Shown here: positions 10,995 through 21,883 of the stretch, piece after piece
Position numbering within the stretch: position 1 is the first letter of the stretch
How the letters are laid out: each line of letters starts with the position of its first letter
Program-made: the position numbers and the translations under genes
Assembly: GCA_951812925.1 (NCBI GenBank)
Contig: OX638371.1
Location: forward strand, 31,718,101-31,782,100
DNA from: Calliopum simillimum
Lineage: Eukaryota > Arthropoda > Insecta > Diptera > Lauxaniidae
Direction of reading: 5' to 3'
Length of the DNA stretch: 64,000 nt
The notes under the pieces: generated by a model
Seen by the model: the letters and a program-made list of their open reading frames with translations, nothing else
Database searches by the model: none
Told to the model about the DNA's origin: nothing

Positions 10995-11137
10995 TTTTGA
11001 CATTTCCGCTGTTTATGAAGAAGCAGCATTTGTTATCGCTGCAACCATGGTAATTCATGAGTTTTACCCATGATGGAATTACCCTGGTTGCAGCGATAAC
11101 AAATGCTGCTTCTTAATAAACTGCGGAAATGTCAAAA
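10995..11137. repeat. 62-bp-arm hairpin
   Basis: The arms at 10995-11056 and 11076-11137 are complementary with few mismatches around a 19-base loop. They contain gcagcatttgttatcgctgc. The arm is GC-richer than the flanks. It is probably a small MITE. Confidence 0.85.
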
Positions 11138-12137
11138 TTTTAAAGTCTTTTGACAGATAGCAAGGCAAGATCAGGGATCCATTTTTGTTTATTTTGACGA
11201 TTTGTTATTGAACCATGGTTTTACCTCAAACTTGGACTGTGCAAACTTGACTTTTGCATTTTTTCGTTGATCAATTTCGGAAAATATGCAAAAAAAAACA
11301 ATTCAGATGAAAATAAAATGAAAATTAAGTCTACTGAAACTGCACACACTTGCCTTGTTTCTTTATATACGCATTTAAGTAGCTCTAATATAAAATATTG
11401 CTGGTTTCTAGTTGTGTAATTACTGCCTTTAGAACAAAGTTCCATGTCACAACGTTGAAAATAATAGGACTCCACTTCTACCTCTGTACCTAATATTTGT
11501 TGAAAATTGAAAACAAAAGTTGCTCATTATCTTGTGTAGTTCATTTGATGAAGCCGCAAAGAGCATATTCTCTAGTATGTGTCCACAGACAGAAAATCGC
11601 TCGGTGTAATTTGATTATCATAAGGACGATAAAGGTTTGTTTAAGCAGCTGATTGTTTTATAATTCCGCCAACCCCGTCGCAAGGTCCTGTCAGAAAAGA
11701 TTTAATAGAAGTTAAAACTTTTAAAATTAATAATCTATACGATGTGCATTGTAGTTAAATATTTTTTTATAATTAAATTTTAATTTTTATTTAATAAAAA
11801 AAACATGATAACATTCTAAAATTAAAATTCGAATGAATTATTTTAGAAATTTTCTTGAAAACTTTGTATTTTAAGTACTTTATGTAGTCACTACAGTCAT
11901 ATTTCGGTAAACTAAATGTATACAAAAAATCTGCCAACTACTAATTTTTTCAGGAGACTCCTGATTTTAATCTGGTATCCTGATTGAACCTACTACTGAA
12001 TTATCTAATAACATCCGGCCGAAGACTGATTTTAAGGAAAAAGCGTAGACTTTCAAACAACTCCAATAATCGTATTCCATACGAAGTTTTTTGACTAAAA
12101 TGACACAATTTGAAAAAAAAAAAATTGTGAAACCTTA
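11138..12137. other. AT-rich sequence, nothing recognised
   Basis: About 1 kb of AT-rich DNA between the hairpin and the hAT insertion. No supportable gene. Confidence 0.35.
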
Positions 12138-12314
12138 CTCTAGATCAGAGCTGGGCGATAAGGATTACGACAAGCAAACGATTACGATTGCAGTAATCGT
12201 TAAAAACAAAAAGCGATGATTAAAAAAAGTGAAATTACGATTACTGTAATCGTAATCGAAGTTCGTTCGATGAACGATTACTGTAATTCTTATTTCGTTT
12301 TTTTTATATAAGGA

Positions 12315-12653
12315 TTACTGTAATTGTAATCGTTTGTTAGTCGTATTTCCATCAAACCTACTGCACACCAGAGCCACTGACTTTCTTTTTAAATTATTGT
12401 CCAGCCAATGGCAAATGTACCCCAAAATGCTGCGGTGTTTTACTGACCAAATATCTGCTGTTGTGCAAACATTTTTTACTTTGGTCATTTTATTTTTTCC
12501 TTTTAGCATTATATCGTTGTACTTTGAATCTAGTTTTGCCATAGCAACTTTCCGGCTCATGACGTTTAGTCCTGATCCTTTGAATAGAGCTTTAAAAGAC
12601 TGACTTTTGACAATTGATATAGGAGAGGTAGTATCAATAATAAATGACAGCAC
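12315..12653 (-). pseudogene. hAT transposase fragment
   Basis: The frame reads FIIDTTSPISIVKSQSFKAL, then SRKVAMAKLDSKYNDI, then VKNVCTTADIWSVKHRSILG and YICHWLDNN. This matches the hAT core N-terminal half: a 'PF.vV.s..F..L' segment, 'psR' and 'y', then the 'xTtDiWts......y...H.id' segment that carries the first catalytic Asp (in TADIW). The rest of the RNase-H-like core, including the C-terminal dimerisation region, is missing because the element ends about 170 bp downstream. Non-functional. Confidence 0.75.
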
Positions 12654-13246
12654 AAGTTCATCGAACCGCTTTTGCTTGTTATGTGCACGATTAACCCTTT
12701 TTAAATCGAACGTCGCAGCACATCAAATTTTTTACCAGATTCTGTTTACTTATCGTTCAACTGATGTATAAAAAAATTTTCACCAGTGACTCCTCGACTT
12801 AATTTTGAGATAATTCCTTTTCCAATTGGGGCATTTTTCCATACAAAAAAAATAAAAAATTTTTTTTAACTACATTAAATCAAAATAAACACATTCGATG
12901 TTTTTTGCGATGCTTAACGCGAATCCGATCTCAGAATCGCTCTATCGTGTATAATTTTTGAGATATTCTAACCTAAAAACCAAAAAAAAAAAAAAAATCG
13001 TTTTTTGCCATTGTTTGAAGCTATATAACTATGTAACATATCATTTATTCGTTAAATGTGGTCAAAGTACTTGGAAGCCTTGATCTTTTCCTTTTACATA
13101 GGAAATTTTCTGTTACAAAATTGTGGAGAACAATTTTTCTGTAAATGTTTGCGTTAGCGAGATATTTGCAAAAAACTGATTTTAGCGACCTTTGAGCCTG
13201 ATTTACTTTTTATGTGCACAATGAACTTCAATGGACTTTTTACACA

Positions 13247-13531
13247 TCATTCATCATGCTTTAATAAAGACAATTCCGGTGAAAAAAATTCACTTGGAAT
13301 TATTTCGCACAGCAGCTCTTTTTTCGTCTTATTTTCCTGGGCACAAAAATATTCTTTGTTGAAAAGAAACTTTGCTTTGAACAACTTGGAGTTCTTCACA
13401 AAATTACCATCATGTTTACGTTTTTTCGTCTGGGAGCTTATCGAAAAGTTGGGATCAATTATCTCATTATCTGCAGAAAAGTCAGACTCATCGGTTGAAA
13501 ATAAATTTGGCGAGCTCATGTTTATCTTCAT
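13247..13531 (-). pseudogene. N-terminal fragment of the hAT transposase
   Basis: The frame starts MKINMSSPNLFSTDESDFSA, with acidic and Lys-rich stretches (QTKKRKHDG). Its first part recurs at 44834-45034 in the second copy of this hAT, which supports it as the element's own first exon rather than chance. No BED zinc finger is visible. It is upstream of, and in the same orientation as, the TADIW fragment. Confidence 0.6.
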
Positions 13532-14416
13532 AAATTAGAAAAAGTTACAACTATGATAGCTAGAGAAACCTATGTGAATTTTTCCCAAGAAATCATATGC
13601 AATACTTACGATCAAACTCCTTTTTTTAAATTCTTTCCTATGAAATGGTAGGTATCAAATTGATAGTATCAACAGATCGATCAAATAAAAACTTATTTAA
13701 AACTAAAAACTTTTATACAAACTGAATTTGACAAAAACAATAAATAATAAATGAGAACTTAGTTATGTTATGTTAAAGTATAAAATATATTGTAGTATAT
13801 TTCTATATTTTGTATGGATATTTCGAGAATTACTTCTTTAATAATCCAACCATGCAATACTCAAAATGCGATTGGCAATTTAACAGTAGTGGTACAGAAA
13901 CTGAACCTTTAACTCATACTTATGTACTCGTAATGTACACTTATCCTAAGAAAGCGCGTATTAATTTTGGATATTTCTAGAATTAATTTTAACGATTATT
14001 CAAAAAATCATAATTTAAAAAAATTTCAATATAAGGATTACAGTAATCGTTCATCGAACGAGCTAAGATTACGATTACAGTAATCGTAATTTTAAAAAAT
14101 GTGAAATTACGATTACTGTAATCGTAATCGAAGTTCTTTCGATGAACGATTACTGTAATCCTAATCGTCTTTTTTTGTTTCTAAGGATTACTGCAATCGT
14201 AATCCTATACGTAACCAATTACACATGTAATCCTTTCGCCCAGCTCTGCTCTAGATAGTAAATAAGTAGGTAACTGCAAGTTTTTGGTTTGGGATAACTC
14301 AATTTGTAAGATTTTTGGAAATATAAATTTACATTAATTTTTGACTTTTTTAGTTCTGTTTTAACTACACAATGGTGCCACTTTAGAAATCTCTGATTGG
14401 AGCAGATTGTTCATTT

Positions 14417-15180
14417 GTGAATTTCGTTCCAATCGAAAAAATAACCCAATTGTGCCACCATTTCGGCTATTTCCTGATAAATGTGGCTATTGCGGTAACT
14501 TCCCCCCAACTCCTTTATGTGCTGGAGCCACAATTCTCAAAGGAGCTCATCTGCATCCGGTGTCCAATTTCTTCTTTTTTTTCTGGCTACCGCTTGAACG
14601 GACATCGTCGACGCTGTAAGTACTTATAAAAAAATGGTGGTAGACTGTTTCCATTTGCGTCGACGGTCAACGCCATGGTGATCATTGTGCCTCGCTTAGT
14701 GGCCTCAGCCTTGGCAACACGCCGCATGCCCTTCATGGCGATCACTTGGCAATATTATAGATATGCGTAGCAGAAAAATGGTACTGCACCAACATAGCAC
14801 CAAGTTGGTCGAAAAACTTCTTCATGTTGGTCTTGGAAAAAGCTTTTACACGATTCAATAAAGTTTGTTCCGGGGTATGCAAACGGAGTTGGGGGTGCCG
14901 GCGCATGAATTTTGTTGCACCATTTCATGCCCGCCATCTGCCCCTCGTTTAACTTGTACGGATACTCAGTACCAAGCTTCTTTGCAAAGTGATATGCCAA
15001 TTCGCGCAACTCATTTATGTTGAAGAGTGGATCCTAATTTTTTTTTTTTTTTCCAGCATCTTTTGAATCAGTCTCTTCTGCGATATCTTTAATGGACCTT
15101 TTGGTTCTTTCCGTTTCTTTAAAAAAGCGTAAAAAGGCATAAAAATGCCATTTCGATTAGTGCCCATTGGCTAAGCTGTT
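14417..15180 (-). pseudogene. Pogo/Tigger-like transposase remnant
   Basis: On the minus strand 15009-14790 reads RELAYHFAKKLGTEYPYKLN, followed by EGQMAGMKWCNKIH and GTNFIESCKSFF. This is the CENPB-type helix-turn-helix pattern (LAY.fA.k....P.......aG..W...F.........FN......FF). After a frame change, 14745-14635 reads VIAMKGMRRVAKAEATKRGT, then ITMALTVDANGNSLPPFF, the DDE_1 beta-strand block of pogo-type transposases. Further on (about 14580-14430) lies WTPDADELL, a stop, then ELWLQHIKELGG and NSHIYQEIAEMV, which resembles a Myb/SANT-like DNA-binding fold. Stops and frameshifts make it dead. Parts of the N-terminal segment recur at 52140-52290. Confidence 0.65.
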
Positions 15181-15685
15181 CTGCTACTTTTTCCACCAAC
15201 ATTTCACAATTACTTTTTTACAATGGTTGTTGCTGCAAATGCCGCATTGTATCTATGCGTCGCATATAACGTTGTAGTGCTATCGAAACGATTGCGTATT
15301 TTTTCCAAATCCAAATTAACGAAATAATTTTGTGTTATAAGAATATGTATGCAAAATTAATTTTTAATGCATTTGTTATATCATGCCGAAAAATAATTCG
15401 AGCAATAAATAATTTAAACTCTTACAAAAAGAATAATTAAATCGGAACTTTATAGAAGAAAAAAACTTACATAAACTCTACCTGGGACAAAAGGTTTTGC
15501 TGCCGCACCGCACGACGAGAACGATTCATTTCCGCATTTTAAATCTTTTTCTTTATGATTTATTTTTTTCTAAATACTATTGTTTATAATGATATGTAAT
15601 TCTATACGATATACATATATATATATAAATATATAATTTTACATTAAATTAAACACAGAATTTTCTGTGGAGCACGTTGAAGAAC
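15181..15685. other. Short coding-like pieces between the pogo and P-like remnants
   Basis: The minus strand holds MNRSRRAVRQQNLLSQVEF, followed by a gtaag donor-like sequence near 15465, and a 30-residue open stretch (about 15309-15215). This could be an exon of either neighbouring transposon. No family is recognised, and the remainder is AT-rich. Confidence 0.3.
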
Positions 15686-16765
15686 TCAATTCTTTAACAA
15701 TATTTTTGCACCTACTTGCAATAATATTGTAACGAATCGATCCAACATTTGCTCATTATGGCCTATACATTTATTGTATTGAAGTAGCAAATTTTCATTT
15801 GCTACAATTTCTGTCATACAATCATCTTGAATAATTTTGAAAATATCCAAGTGCCAATTTCTCTCAAACAGATCTTTATATTTTTTTATGCAAATTTCAA
15901 TAATATCAACATAAAAATCATAGTTGTCATAAATTCTCTTGCATTCCAAACAATTAAATGTTCTTAAAAGTTTAACCACTTCGACTCCACATATGTCTGA
16001 AACGTTTTCAATTTTTTCTATAATATTAGTAAACTCTGTAACTAATTCTACCTCATTAAAGAGACGATTTTCGAATTGTATAGTGGTTGCGTTTGTATAT
16101 ACATTAGCGTGACTGGTATCTTCACGTTTTGTCTTATAGAATTTTTGTTCAAGAGAATTCAGGCTTATTTCTTGAAGTAAGAAATTATCTTTTCTTAATA
16201 GAGAATATTGTGCAAGAGACAGATATCCATTTAGTGATCTTGTAATAGCATTCGTACACTTTTTTAAATCATCATGGATATATGCACAGCTAGAAGATGC
16301 ATATTTAATTTTTGAAAAGTAGTCTATCAGTTTAATAATTTTTTTAAATTGCTTATTTTTTGGTGAGAAATGAGTTTTTCTACCATAATTTGATAATATC
16401 ACAATTTGCCTTATGAGCATACTTGTTGTTTTGGCCATATTCGCGTTCATTCCGTCATTTGTGTCGAAAAATCCTTCTTGAATACATTTGTCGATGTCAT
16501 CTGCAACTGTATAGCAAATAATTTTTTCATCGAATAAATTGTACGATTTGACTTTGAAGTAGATTATTTGTTCATTTTCTTCGCAACACATGCGATTACT
16601 TTCCAAGAAATCTTTCTTTTGTAAAAAACTTATTAAACACTTTATCAAATGTTTAAAGTCGTAAATAATGAAATCTTTAAAATCATGAAATGAAATGAAA
16701 TTATCAATTTTTCCATTAAACATCTTTATATCATTTTTATGTCCACGGCAGTCATCATACATCAC
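15686..16765 (-). pseudogene. P-element-like transposase, central and C-terminal part
   Basis: The 359-residue open frame begins MMYDDCRGHKNDIKMFNGKI and has YDFKHLIKCLISFL, matching the P-element 'D.pHL.K.lRN' segment that holds a catalytic Asp. Just upstream, in the same strand and with one stop between, is FNIKVIGFVCDRASTNVSAI, matching the 'V.GvVCDg...N' motif that carries the preceding Asp. Later it has EVVKLLRTFNCLECKRIY, a CxxC segment. The P/THAP9 family cuts DNA with an RNase-H-like fold. The expected TQD.(L/I)E.fF motif is not evident in this copy. It is likely inactive. Confidence 0.6.
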
Positions 16766-17355
16766 TCCCGTAGTTTTTTGAACATTAAAATGAATTTATA
16801 ATTTTTTTATTGCTGACACATTTGTAGAGGCCCGATCACATACAAAGCCTATTACTTTTATATTGAAATTATGTGCGGATGTAACCACATAAACAAAAAT
16901 TTCATCTGCAGTAAGAGATTTATCATTAAAATGGTAGCTGTGGGAATGTTCCCACTCTTCCGTGATACCAGAAAGTATAATAAGACAAACATTGTTTGCA
17001 AGCGTTTTTTTTTTTTTTTTTGCTTATCATGCAACTTTTTCACAATACCTTCTATGCATTTACAAAGTTCATATATTTTAATTTTATTAAAACCATTTAT
17101 TTCCAGAAAACTGTTTAGTTGCGAAAGCATTTTTTGAACAAATTCATTAAAAACAGCACCATAACTTTTTACGTATTTACAAGAACTGAACTGTATGTTT
17201 TTATTTGGAGATTCTTCAGGCATTATCTCCACTTCACTACCAATGATAATTTGTGCTGACACCAAATCTTCAGCCACAATTGAAATTTGTTCTACATATA
17301 ACATTGGTATTAATTCTTGGTTCTGGAAGTGTCTCCTCCTCAAAACTAACGTCAA
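16766..17355 (-). pseudogene. P-element-like transposase, middle section (frameshifted)
   Basis: One frame carries ISIVAEDLVSAQIIIGSEVE and then a Lys-rich stretch with LCKCIEGIVKKLHDK. A second frame near 16870-16790 carries the VCD motif. The join to the THAP-bearing frame at about 17300 requires a frameshift, because the same sequence reads EEETLPEP in one frame and RRRHFQNQ in the other. A T run near 17010-17025 gives the poly-Lys and may be an error hotspot. There is no single open path through the region. Confidence 0.5.
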
Positions 17356-17881
17356 TTTCTTGTGACGATTGTGTTTCAGTCAAATTTTGTTCTGGGAGTG
17401 TCTCCTCCTCAAAATCAGCGTCAATTTCTTGTGACGATTGGGTTTCAGTCAAATTTTGTTCTGGGAGTGTCTCCTCCTCAAAATCAGCGTCAATTTCTTG
17501 TGACGATTGGGTTTTAGTCAAATTTGAAGTATCTTCCATTTCATTAGAATTGTTTCCTGGTTCTGGGAGTATCTGCTCCCCATGATTTGCAATTTGGGTT
17601 CTTATTTCAGATACATTCTCCAAGGGTATATACTCCAACATTTGCAATTCTATTCCTTCAAGATTTAGTGATGGAATTGCAAATGTATTTATTTTTTTCC
17701 CTTTGGGCTTAAAATATTCTGGTTTAAAATGTGTACTGCAAATATGTATTGTTTTCCGTTTTAATTGATGCAGTGGACTTAATGCAATTAACCACTTTTG
17801 CCTTACTTCATCATTTTCAGGCAATCCATAAAGTTTTACACGATCATTCGTGGTTTTTTGGCATATGAAGCACGAACGCAT
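17270..17881 (-). CDS. THAP-domain N-terminus of a P-element-like transposase
   Basis: The protein starts MRSCFICQKTTNDRVKLYGL and continues with WLIALSPL, HICSTHFKPEYF and FAIPSL. These are the hallmarks of a THAP zinc finger: CxxC at residues 4-7, a Trp near 30, CxxH near 47-50 (CSTHF) and a conserved Pro at the end. THAP is the DNA-binding domain of P-element transposases and THAP9. Residues about 110-185 contain three near-identical repeats of a 21-residue unit, LTETQSSQEIDADFEEETLP (63-bp DNA units at about 17330-17520). The frame ends early (INTNVICRTNFNCG) through a likely frameshift into the next section. The start is the first ATG and lies directly before Cys4. Confidence 0.7.
   Translation of the reverse strand: MRSCFICQKTTNDRVKLYGLPENDEVRQKWLIALSPLHQLKRKTIHICSTHFKPEYFKPKGKKINTFAIPSLNLEGIELQMLEYIPLENVSEIRTQIANHGEQILPEPGNNSNEMEDTSNLTKTQSSQEIDADFEEETLPEQNLTETQSSQEIDADFEEETLPEQNLTETQSSQEIDVSFEEETLPEPRINTNVICRTNFNCG
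17330..17520. repeat. 63-bp coding tandem repeat, three units
   Basis: Three consecutive units containing gtctcctcctcaaaatcagc, and about 98 percent alike for the last two, lie inside the THAP-protein frame. They keep the frame (21 codons each) and give an acidic Ser/Glu-rich linker. Confidence 0.9.
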
Positions 17882-18003
17882 TTTTGTTTGTATTTATATA
17901 TATATATGTATATGAATTATAATTATAATAATAAGTATACTTATTTGGTTTTTTTTTTTTAAATATTTTGTATTTTTTTATAAATTTTTTTTTAATTTGC
18001 GCT

Positions 18004-18275
18004 TCAAATAAAAAAAAGAGGGGTGCCCACATCCGAACCAATTCGGGGCCCACACTCGACTTTGACATCCACTTTGAAAAGCAATGAGCAAATTGTGTTG
18101 TGTAAACATTTTGGTGGCATACGGTTTTGAATCACAAAATATAATAAATTTACTGCATAAATATAGATTGCACTCAGCTTTTTGATTAATTCACTTCGAT
18201 TTATCGCACTTGGAAAATTATTGAAAAAAACTTTTGTGTTGACTTTCACCTATTCAAAAATTATTTTCTTCTCAG
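18004..18275. mobile_element. Segment shared with the short pogo-type element at 52.3 kb
   Basis: Starting at 'cgcttcaaataaaaaa', this stretch matches 52326-52600 with about 85-90 percent identity, including 'gaggggtgcccaca' and 'ccgaaccaattcggggccca'. In the short copy it lies directly beside a stretch similar to 15040-15165. The 2.8 kb between these two segments here holds the P-like transposase. This is therefore the 5' portion of a pogo-type element, either interrupted by, or the long parent of, the short form. Confidence 0.7.
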
Positions 18276-18388
18276 CACTAAGCAAATTCGTCAGTTTTAA
18301 AAGTACTAATAATGCATCGAAAATGACTATTGTTGCTTCTGTTTGGGCTTAAGTCTAGCGGATATCTTTTTTTTTCAACACGTTGAGT

Positions 18389-18630
18389 GCCATGTGTACC
18401 GCCGGCGGTACACACTTTGCTTGGAGCGCTGTGACACCATACAAAAAAAAATGTCTATCATCAGGTGCCACCATACAAATTTAATATGAATGAAAAAATG
18501 TCGACTTGTAATAACTGTTGAATATTGATCTATAGGGGTATATAATAAGTTTGTTGAAAGAGATTTGTGCTTATAAGTGTTATTTGTCCTATAAAATGGC
18601 GTGACAGCCGGCGGTACACGTGGCACATAA
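18389..18630. mobile_element. Element with CCGCCGGCGG palindromic ends, copy 1
   Basis: The left end is gtgccatgtgtaccgccggc. The right end (gccggcggtacacgtggcac) is its near complement. The contained 200 bp is AT-rich with no coding. The GC-only palindrome ccgccggcgg stands out sharply from the background. Related pieces are at 19100-19205. Confidence 0.65.
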
Positions 18631-19099
18631 GTGAAACCAAATTATCTAAGTACCTTGTTCACCGCAGTTTTGTTGAAAATATTTGACTACAGTGCCATCA
18701 TTCAAATAAAATATGTATCTTGAGGTGAAGAAGCAATAAAAACAACCAAAAAGTTTGCAACATTTTGAAATAAGTGTATAAATAGTTATTATAATAATTA
18801 TGAATTATAATCCACCTTTTGCCTGGAATGTTTCAACATAATGCATTAGTTATTAGTTTTTATTATTAATAACCTTTAATTGAATGTAATTTTTACTTTT
18901 GTTAGTTTTTGTTCCAATAAATTTATTTTTTTTTTGGTCCTCTTTTATGTAATTTTTTTAATTCTTTCAAAATAAAAGATATCGTAAAAATTTCAAAACT
19001 CTAACCAAAAATAGATTTTCCTCTGTGATAAAATACAAAAATTATTTGATTTACTGCAGTGCTTCAGAATATATATTGCATTAAGTTCACATATGACTG

Positions 19100-19205
19100 T
19101 GCAACGCCGGCGGCACACTGGGGAAGTTTTAGTGTGTACCGCCGGCGGTGCACGTGGCACACAAGTGAAAGTTGAGTGTGTACCGCCGGCGGTTCACATG
19201 GCACC
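19100..19205. repeat. Three further CCGCCGGCGG palindromes
   Basis: 'cgccggcgg' occurs near 19106, 19140 and 19183, each followed by a 'cacgtggcac' or 'cacatggcac' variant. This is a small cluster of the same end sequence as 18389-18630, as if ends had been duplicated. Confidence 0.7.
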
Positions 19206-19943
19206 TGACGGAGGACATTTTGCTTGCATGGTGGCAACTTAGGCTTTAAAATTATGGTCTCGGGACATGCAGCCGCTAGTTTTCGCACTGTACGAGTTAG
19301 TTAGTTCTTGATGTATATCCCAGACGGTTTTTGGAGCCAGTAATGTGGGTTAGTATTGATTTTGTGGACCATAAATGAATCGTCAGCGGGACTAAATTGT
19401 TGTTTGACGCACTTTAACCCTAATTTTGGACCCGATTTGCATGAACGAAGCTTTCAATTGTGCTTTGCATTGTGGGTGAGTCCCACCAACATATTAAGAA
19501 GCTTAGCGCATAGATTTGCCGTTCTTAAAGTGAGTTATCACCGATTTTCTTGGTGGACAACCCATTTCTGCAAAATGCAATTTTTTACCCTTACATGTAC
19601 ATGATCAAACTAAAAATTGGCTGCATCTGGTTGAGAATACCACACAGAGAACATAGAAAAATAAATTCTCATTAAATAACGCGAAACGCTGGCTCCAAAG
19701 GGAAAATATACATCTGCACGAAATAAGCTGTGACTTCAATTTCAGCTACTCAATCGGTCTTTTCCGCCTTGAGCGTCTCGGAATCAAATTTTGTGGATTG
19801 TTTTTTACTTATTATGAACAATAGACATGCCCGTCTAAGCCTGCATTTAAAATTTGATAATATATGTATTAGTTTTAAAGATACAGTATTTTAAAGTTAA
19901 GAAAAATTACTGCACGAAATAGGCTGTGAGCCACTGTATGTTC
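19206..19943. other. Unassigned sequence
   Basis: Less AT-biased than its flanks, but I see no domain or element end. Short open frames here look random. Confidence 0.3.
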
Positions 19944-20087
19944 CAGTGGCGGATCCAGGGGGGGCGATGGGGTGATCGCCCCTTCTCTCAAACTTAAGTT
20001 ATATGTGAAGATTTTGAAAACATTCTGTTATTATCTAGAAATGTAGCCAATCGGCCGCCCCTCTTGACAATGCTGTATCCGCCACTG
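19944..20087. mobile_element. 144-bp hAT-type MITE
   Basis: The ends CAGTGGCGGATCCAG and ctgtatccgccactg form an inverted repeat. The 8-bp sequence gtatgttc is present at both sides (19936-19943 and 20088-20095). The 8-bp duplication with CAGTGGCG ends is typical of non-autonomous hAT elements. It is GC-rich relative to its surroundings. Confidence 0.93.
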
Positions 20088-20924
20088 GTATGTTCTTTAT
20101 TTTTTAAAATTAAATTTTTTTCTGATTGAAAAATATAAAAAAATTTAACAAGAATTCAAAGGATTTATCAAAAAAATAAAAAAATAAAATGCGAGTAGTT
20201 AAATTTTAAAAAGTAGATCTAGTTCTTGTTAACTTACTTATTTCATCCTCTGGTTTATTTGGTAAAGTTATTAAATACGTAGAATCAAAATTAAATCAAA
20301 CCGAAATACAAGTTAACAAAAAAATAAAAACAGGAACAATATACGTGAGTACAAAATTATATAATTTAATCAGCGAGAAGTCGGCCCAAAGTTATTTTAG
20401 AGATGGAGTTATAACCAAGTCTCCAGAAACACCAGGCTTTGTGATATTGATTTTACTCCTTAAGAACACCTCCGTTTTTATAAATCATATTTTATATGTG
20501 TCTAGCCTTACTTCACGGAATCGTATTTTATATGCTTCCCTGCAATGACATGCTGTGTTGAAAAAGATATGCTGTAAGAATGGCGTAGAATGAAGCTTCT
20601 TGCTGCGCTGGAAGCGCAACTAAAGTCGTTTCAAAGCGCTTCCATAACCCGTTGCAGTGTGTGATTTGCTGTAAAATCTAATTGAAGAAGTTCTATTATT
20701 TTTTATTAGATTTCACATTATTAATGGACAAACTTTGCTGTTTCACAGTAAAGCCGTGCAGATGAAGTCGTTTCGTTTATTAACGAATTCTTTAACGAGC
20801 ACAACAGTAGTTTTGAGATCAGATTGGACTGTTGTTATCCATTGTTTGACTCTTACTTGCATTTTGAGGTTATCGTCAGGACAATTCTGACATTGATTAA
20901 ATTGACATACAATTCGTGCAGGGT
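20088..20924. other. AT-rich sequence, nothing recognised
   Basis: No supported feature. This is sequence downstream of the eyegone-like gene, on the far side of its poly(A) region. Confidence 0.3.
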
Positions 20925-21145
20925 TACATGCAAAACCTTTTGGAGGCAAAATTTCAAATATCATTGAATTGCGTTGCTCATTTTTCCCAAAAAATGTATT
21001 TCCACGCACACTCAGCCAGACAGACGGACATGGCTATATCGACTCAGGAGGTGACTATATATACTTTCCTACACCTGCCACGCCTCCTTCTCTTCGTTAC
21101 AACCGGAAGGACAAAGTGAATATACCCTGGGTGTAGGGAATAAAA
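20925..21145 (+). mobile_element. 3' end fragment of the GCCACGCC repeat family
   Basis: It contains the family tail: 'gacagacggacatggctata', 'tcgactcaggaggtgac', 'cacgcctccttctc' and the terminal 'taccctgggtgtaggg'. The tandem units and the left end are missing. Confidence 0.8.
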
Positions 21146-21672
21146 AATAGGTCGGTTCGGTTCAAAATTAAACATCACTTAAGCAGTTTTTTCTAAATTG
21201 TATGCTTTGGCTGCCGTTTAATTCTAATAAATAAGAACTTTGGAGGAACCTCCAGTATTTAAAGAAAGTTAAGTTGATGAAATGGAGTCAAAACTTCAGC
21301 AATTGGACAAGAAACTTTGTCAAAGGGAAAACAAATTCAGATAGAATAAAAAGTTTCGACAACAATAAATGACTTTCTCATCATGCGGATATTTTAAAAT
21401 TTTGGCAAAATTATGCAGATAGAGAAATAAAAGACAGTAATATTCTAAGCGTCTAAATATTCCGAGCGAAAAATTCTTTAAGCTGGCAACTAAATCTAAA
21501 TAAAATTAAATAAATAATTTGATTTAAATTGTTTAAAAGTAGTTTTTATTGCATTCTAATGAGTAAGTAGATAGGATGAGAACTTTTAATCTTATTTTAG
21601 TGTATTTCCTAAATAATTTTATGTTTTTTAATATAAGGTCATATGTACAATTGTGGTATGTATGTAAAATTA

Positions 21673-21678
21673 TTTATT
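21673..21678 (-). terminator. Candidate poly(A) signal of the eyegone-like gene
   Basis: AATAAA on the minus strand, about 205 bases after the stop codon, and the first such hexamer downstream of it. The region between is AT-rich and free of recognised repeats, as expected for a 3' UTR. Confidence 0.4.
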
Positions 21679-21883
21679 AAAATTACAAATAAAAATTAAA
21701 AATGTATGCAGGTAATATTGTATATACGAGTAAGTGCTATGTATTTTACAAATAAATTATGTTACCAATACTGTTATAATTATGTAATTAAACTTATGTG
21801 ACGTTTTTGATTACATTAAAGAGCTGGTTTCTCTTCATTGCTAGTGTCTTGAGAAGAGAATTCGCCGCGTAGCACCTTTTACA

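Larger units (their letters stand above)
12146..14248 (-). mobile_element. hAT transposon, copy 1 (2103 bp)
   Basis: The ends are CAGAGCTGGGCGATAAGGAT at the left, and cgcccagctctg at the right, as inverted repeats. The 8-bp sequence ctctagat flanks the element on both sides (12138-12145 and 14249-14256); an 8-bp duplication and a CAG-type end are typical of hAT. Both subterminal regions contain long palindromic runs of 'gattacagtaatcg'. Inside are two minus-strand pieces of a hAT transposase (13247-13531 and 12315-12653), separated by about 600 bases that partly resemble the palindromic family at 31 kb. It cannot encode an intact transposase. A larger relative is at 44533-48650. Confidence 0.93.
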
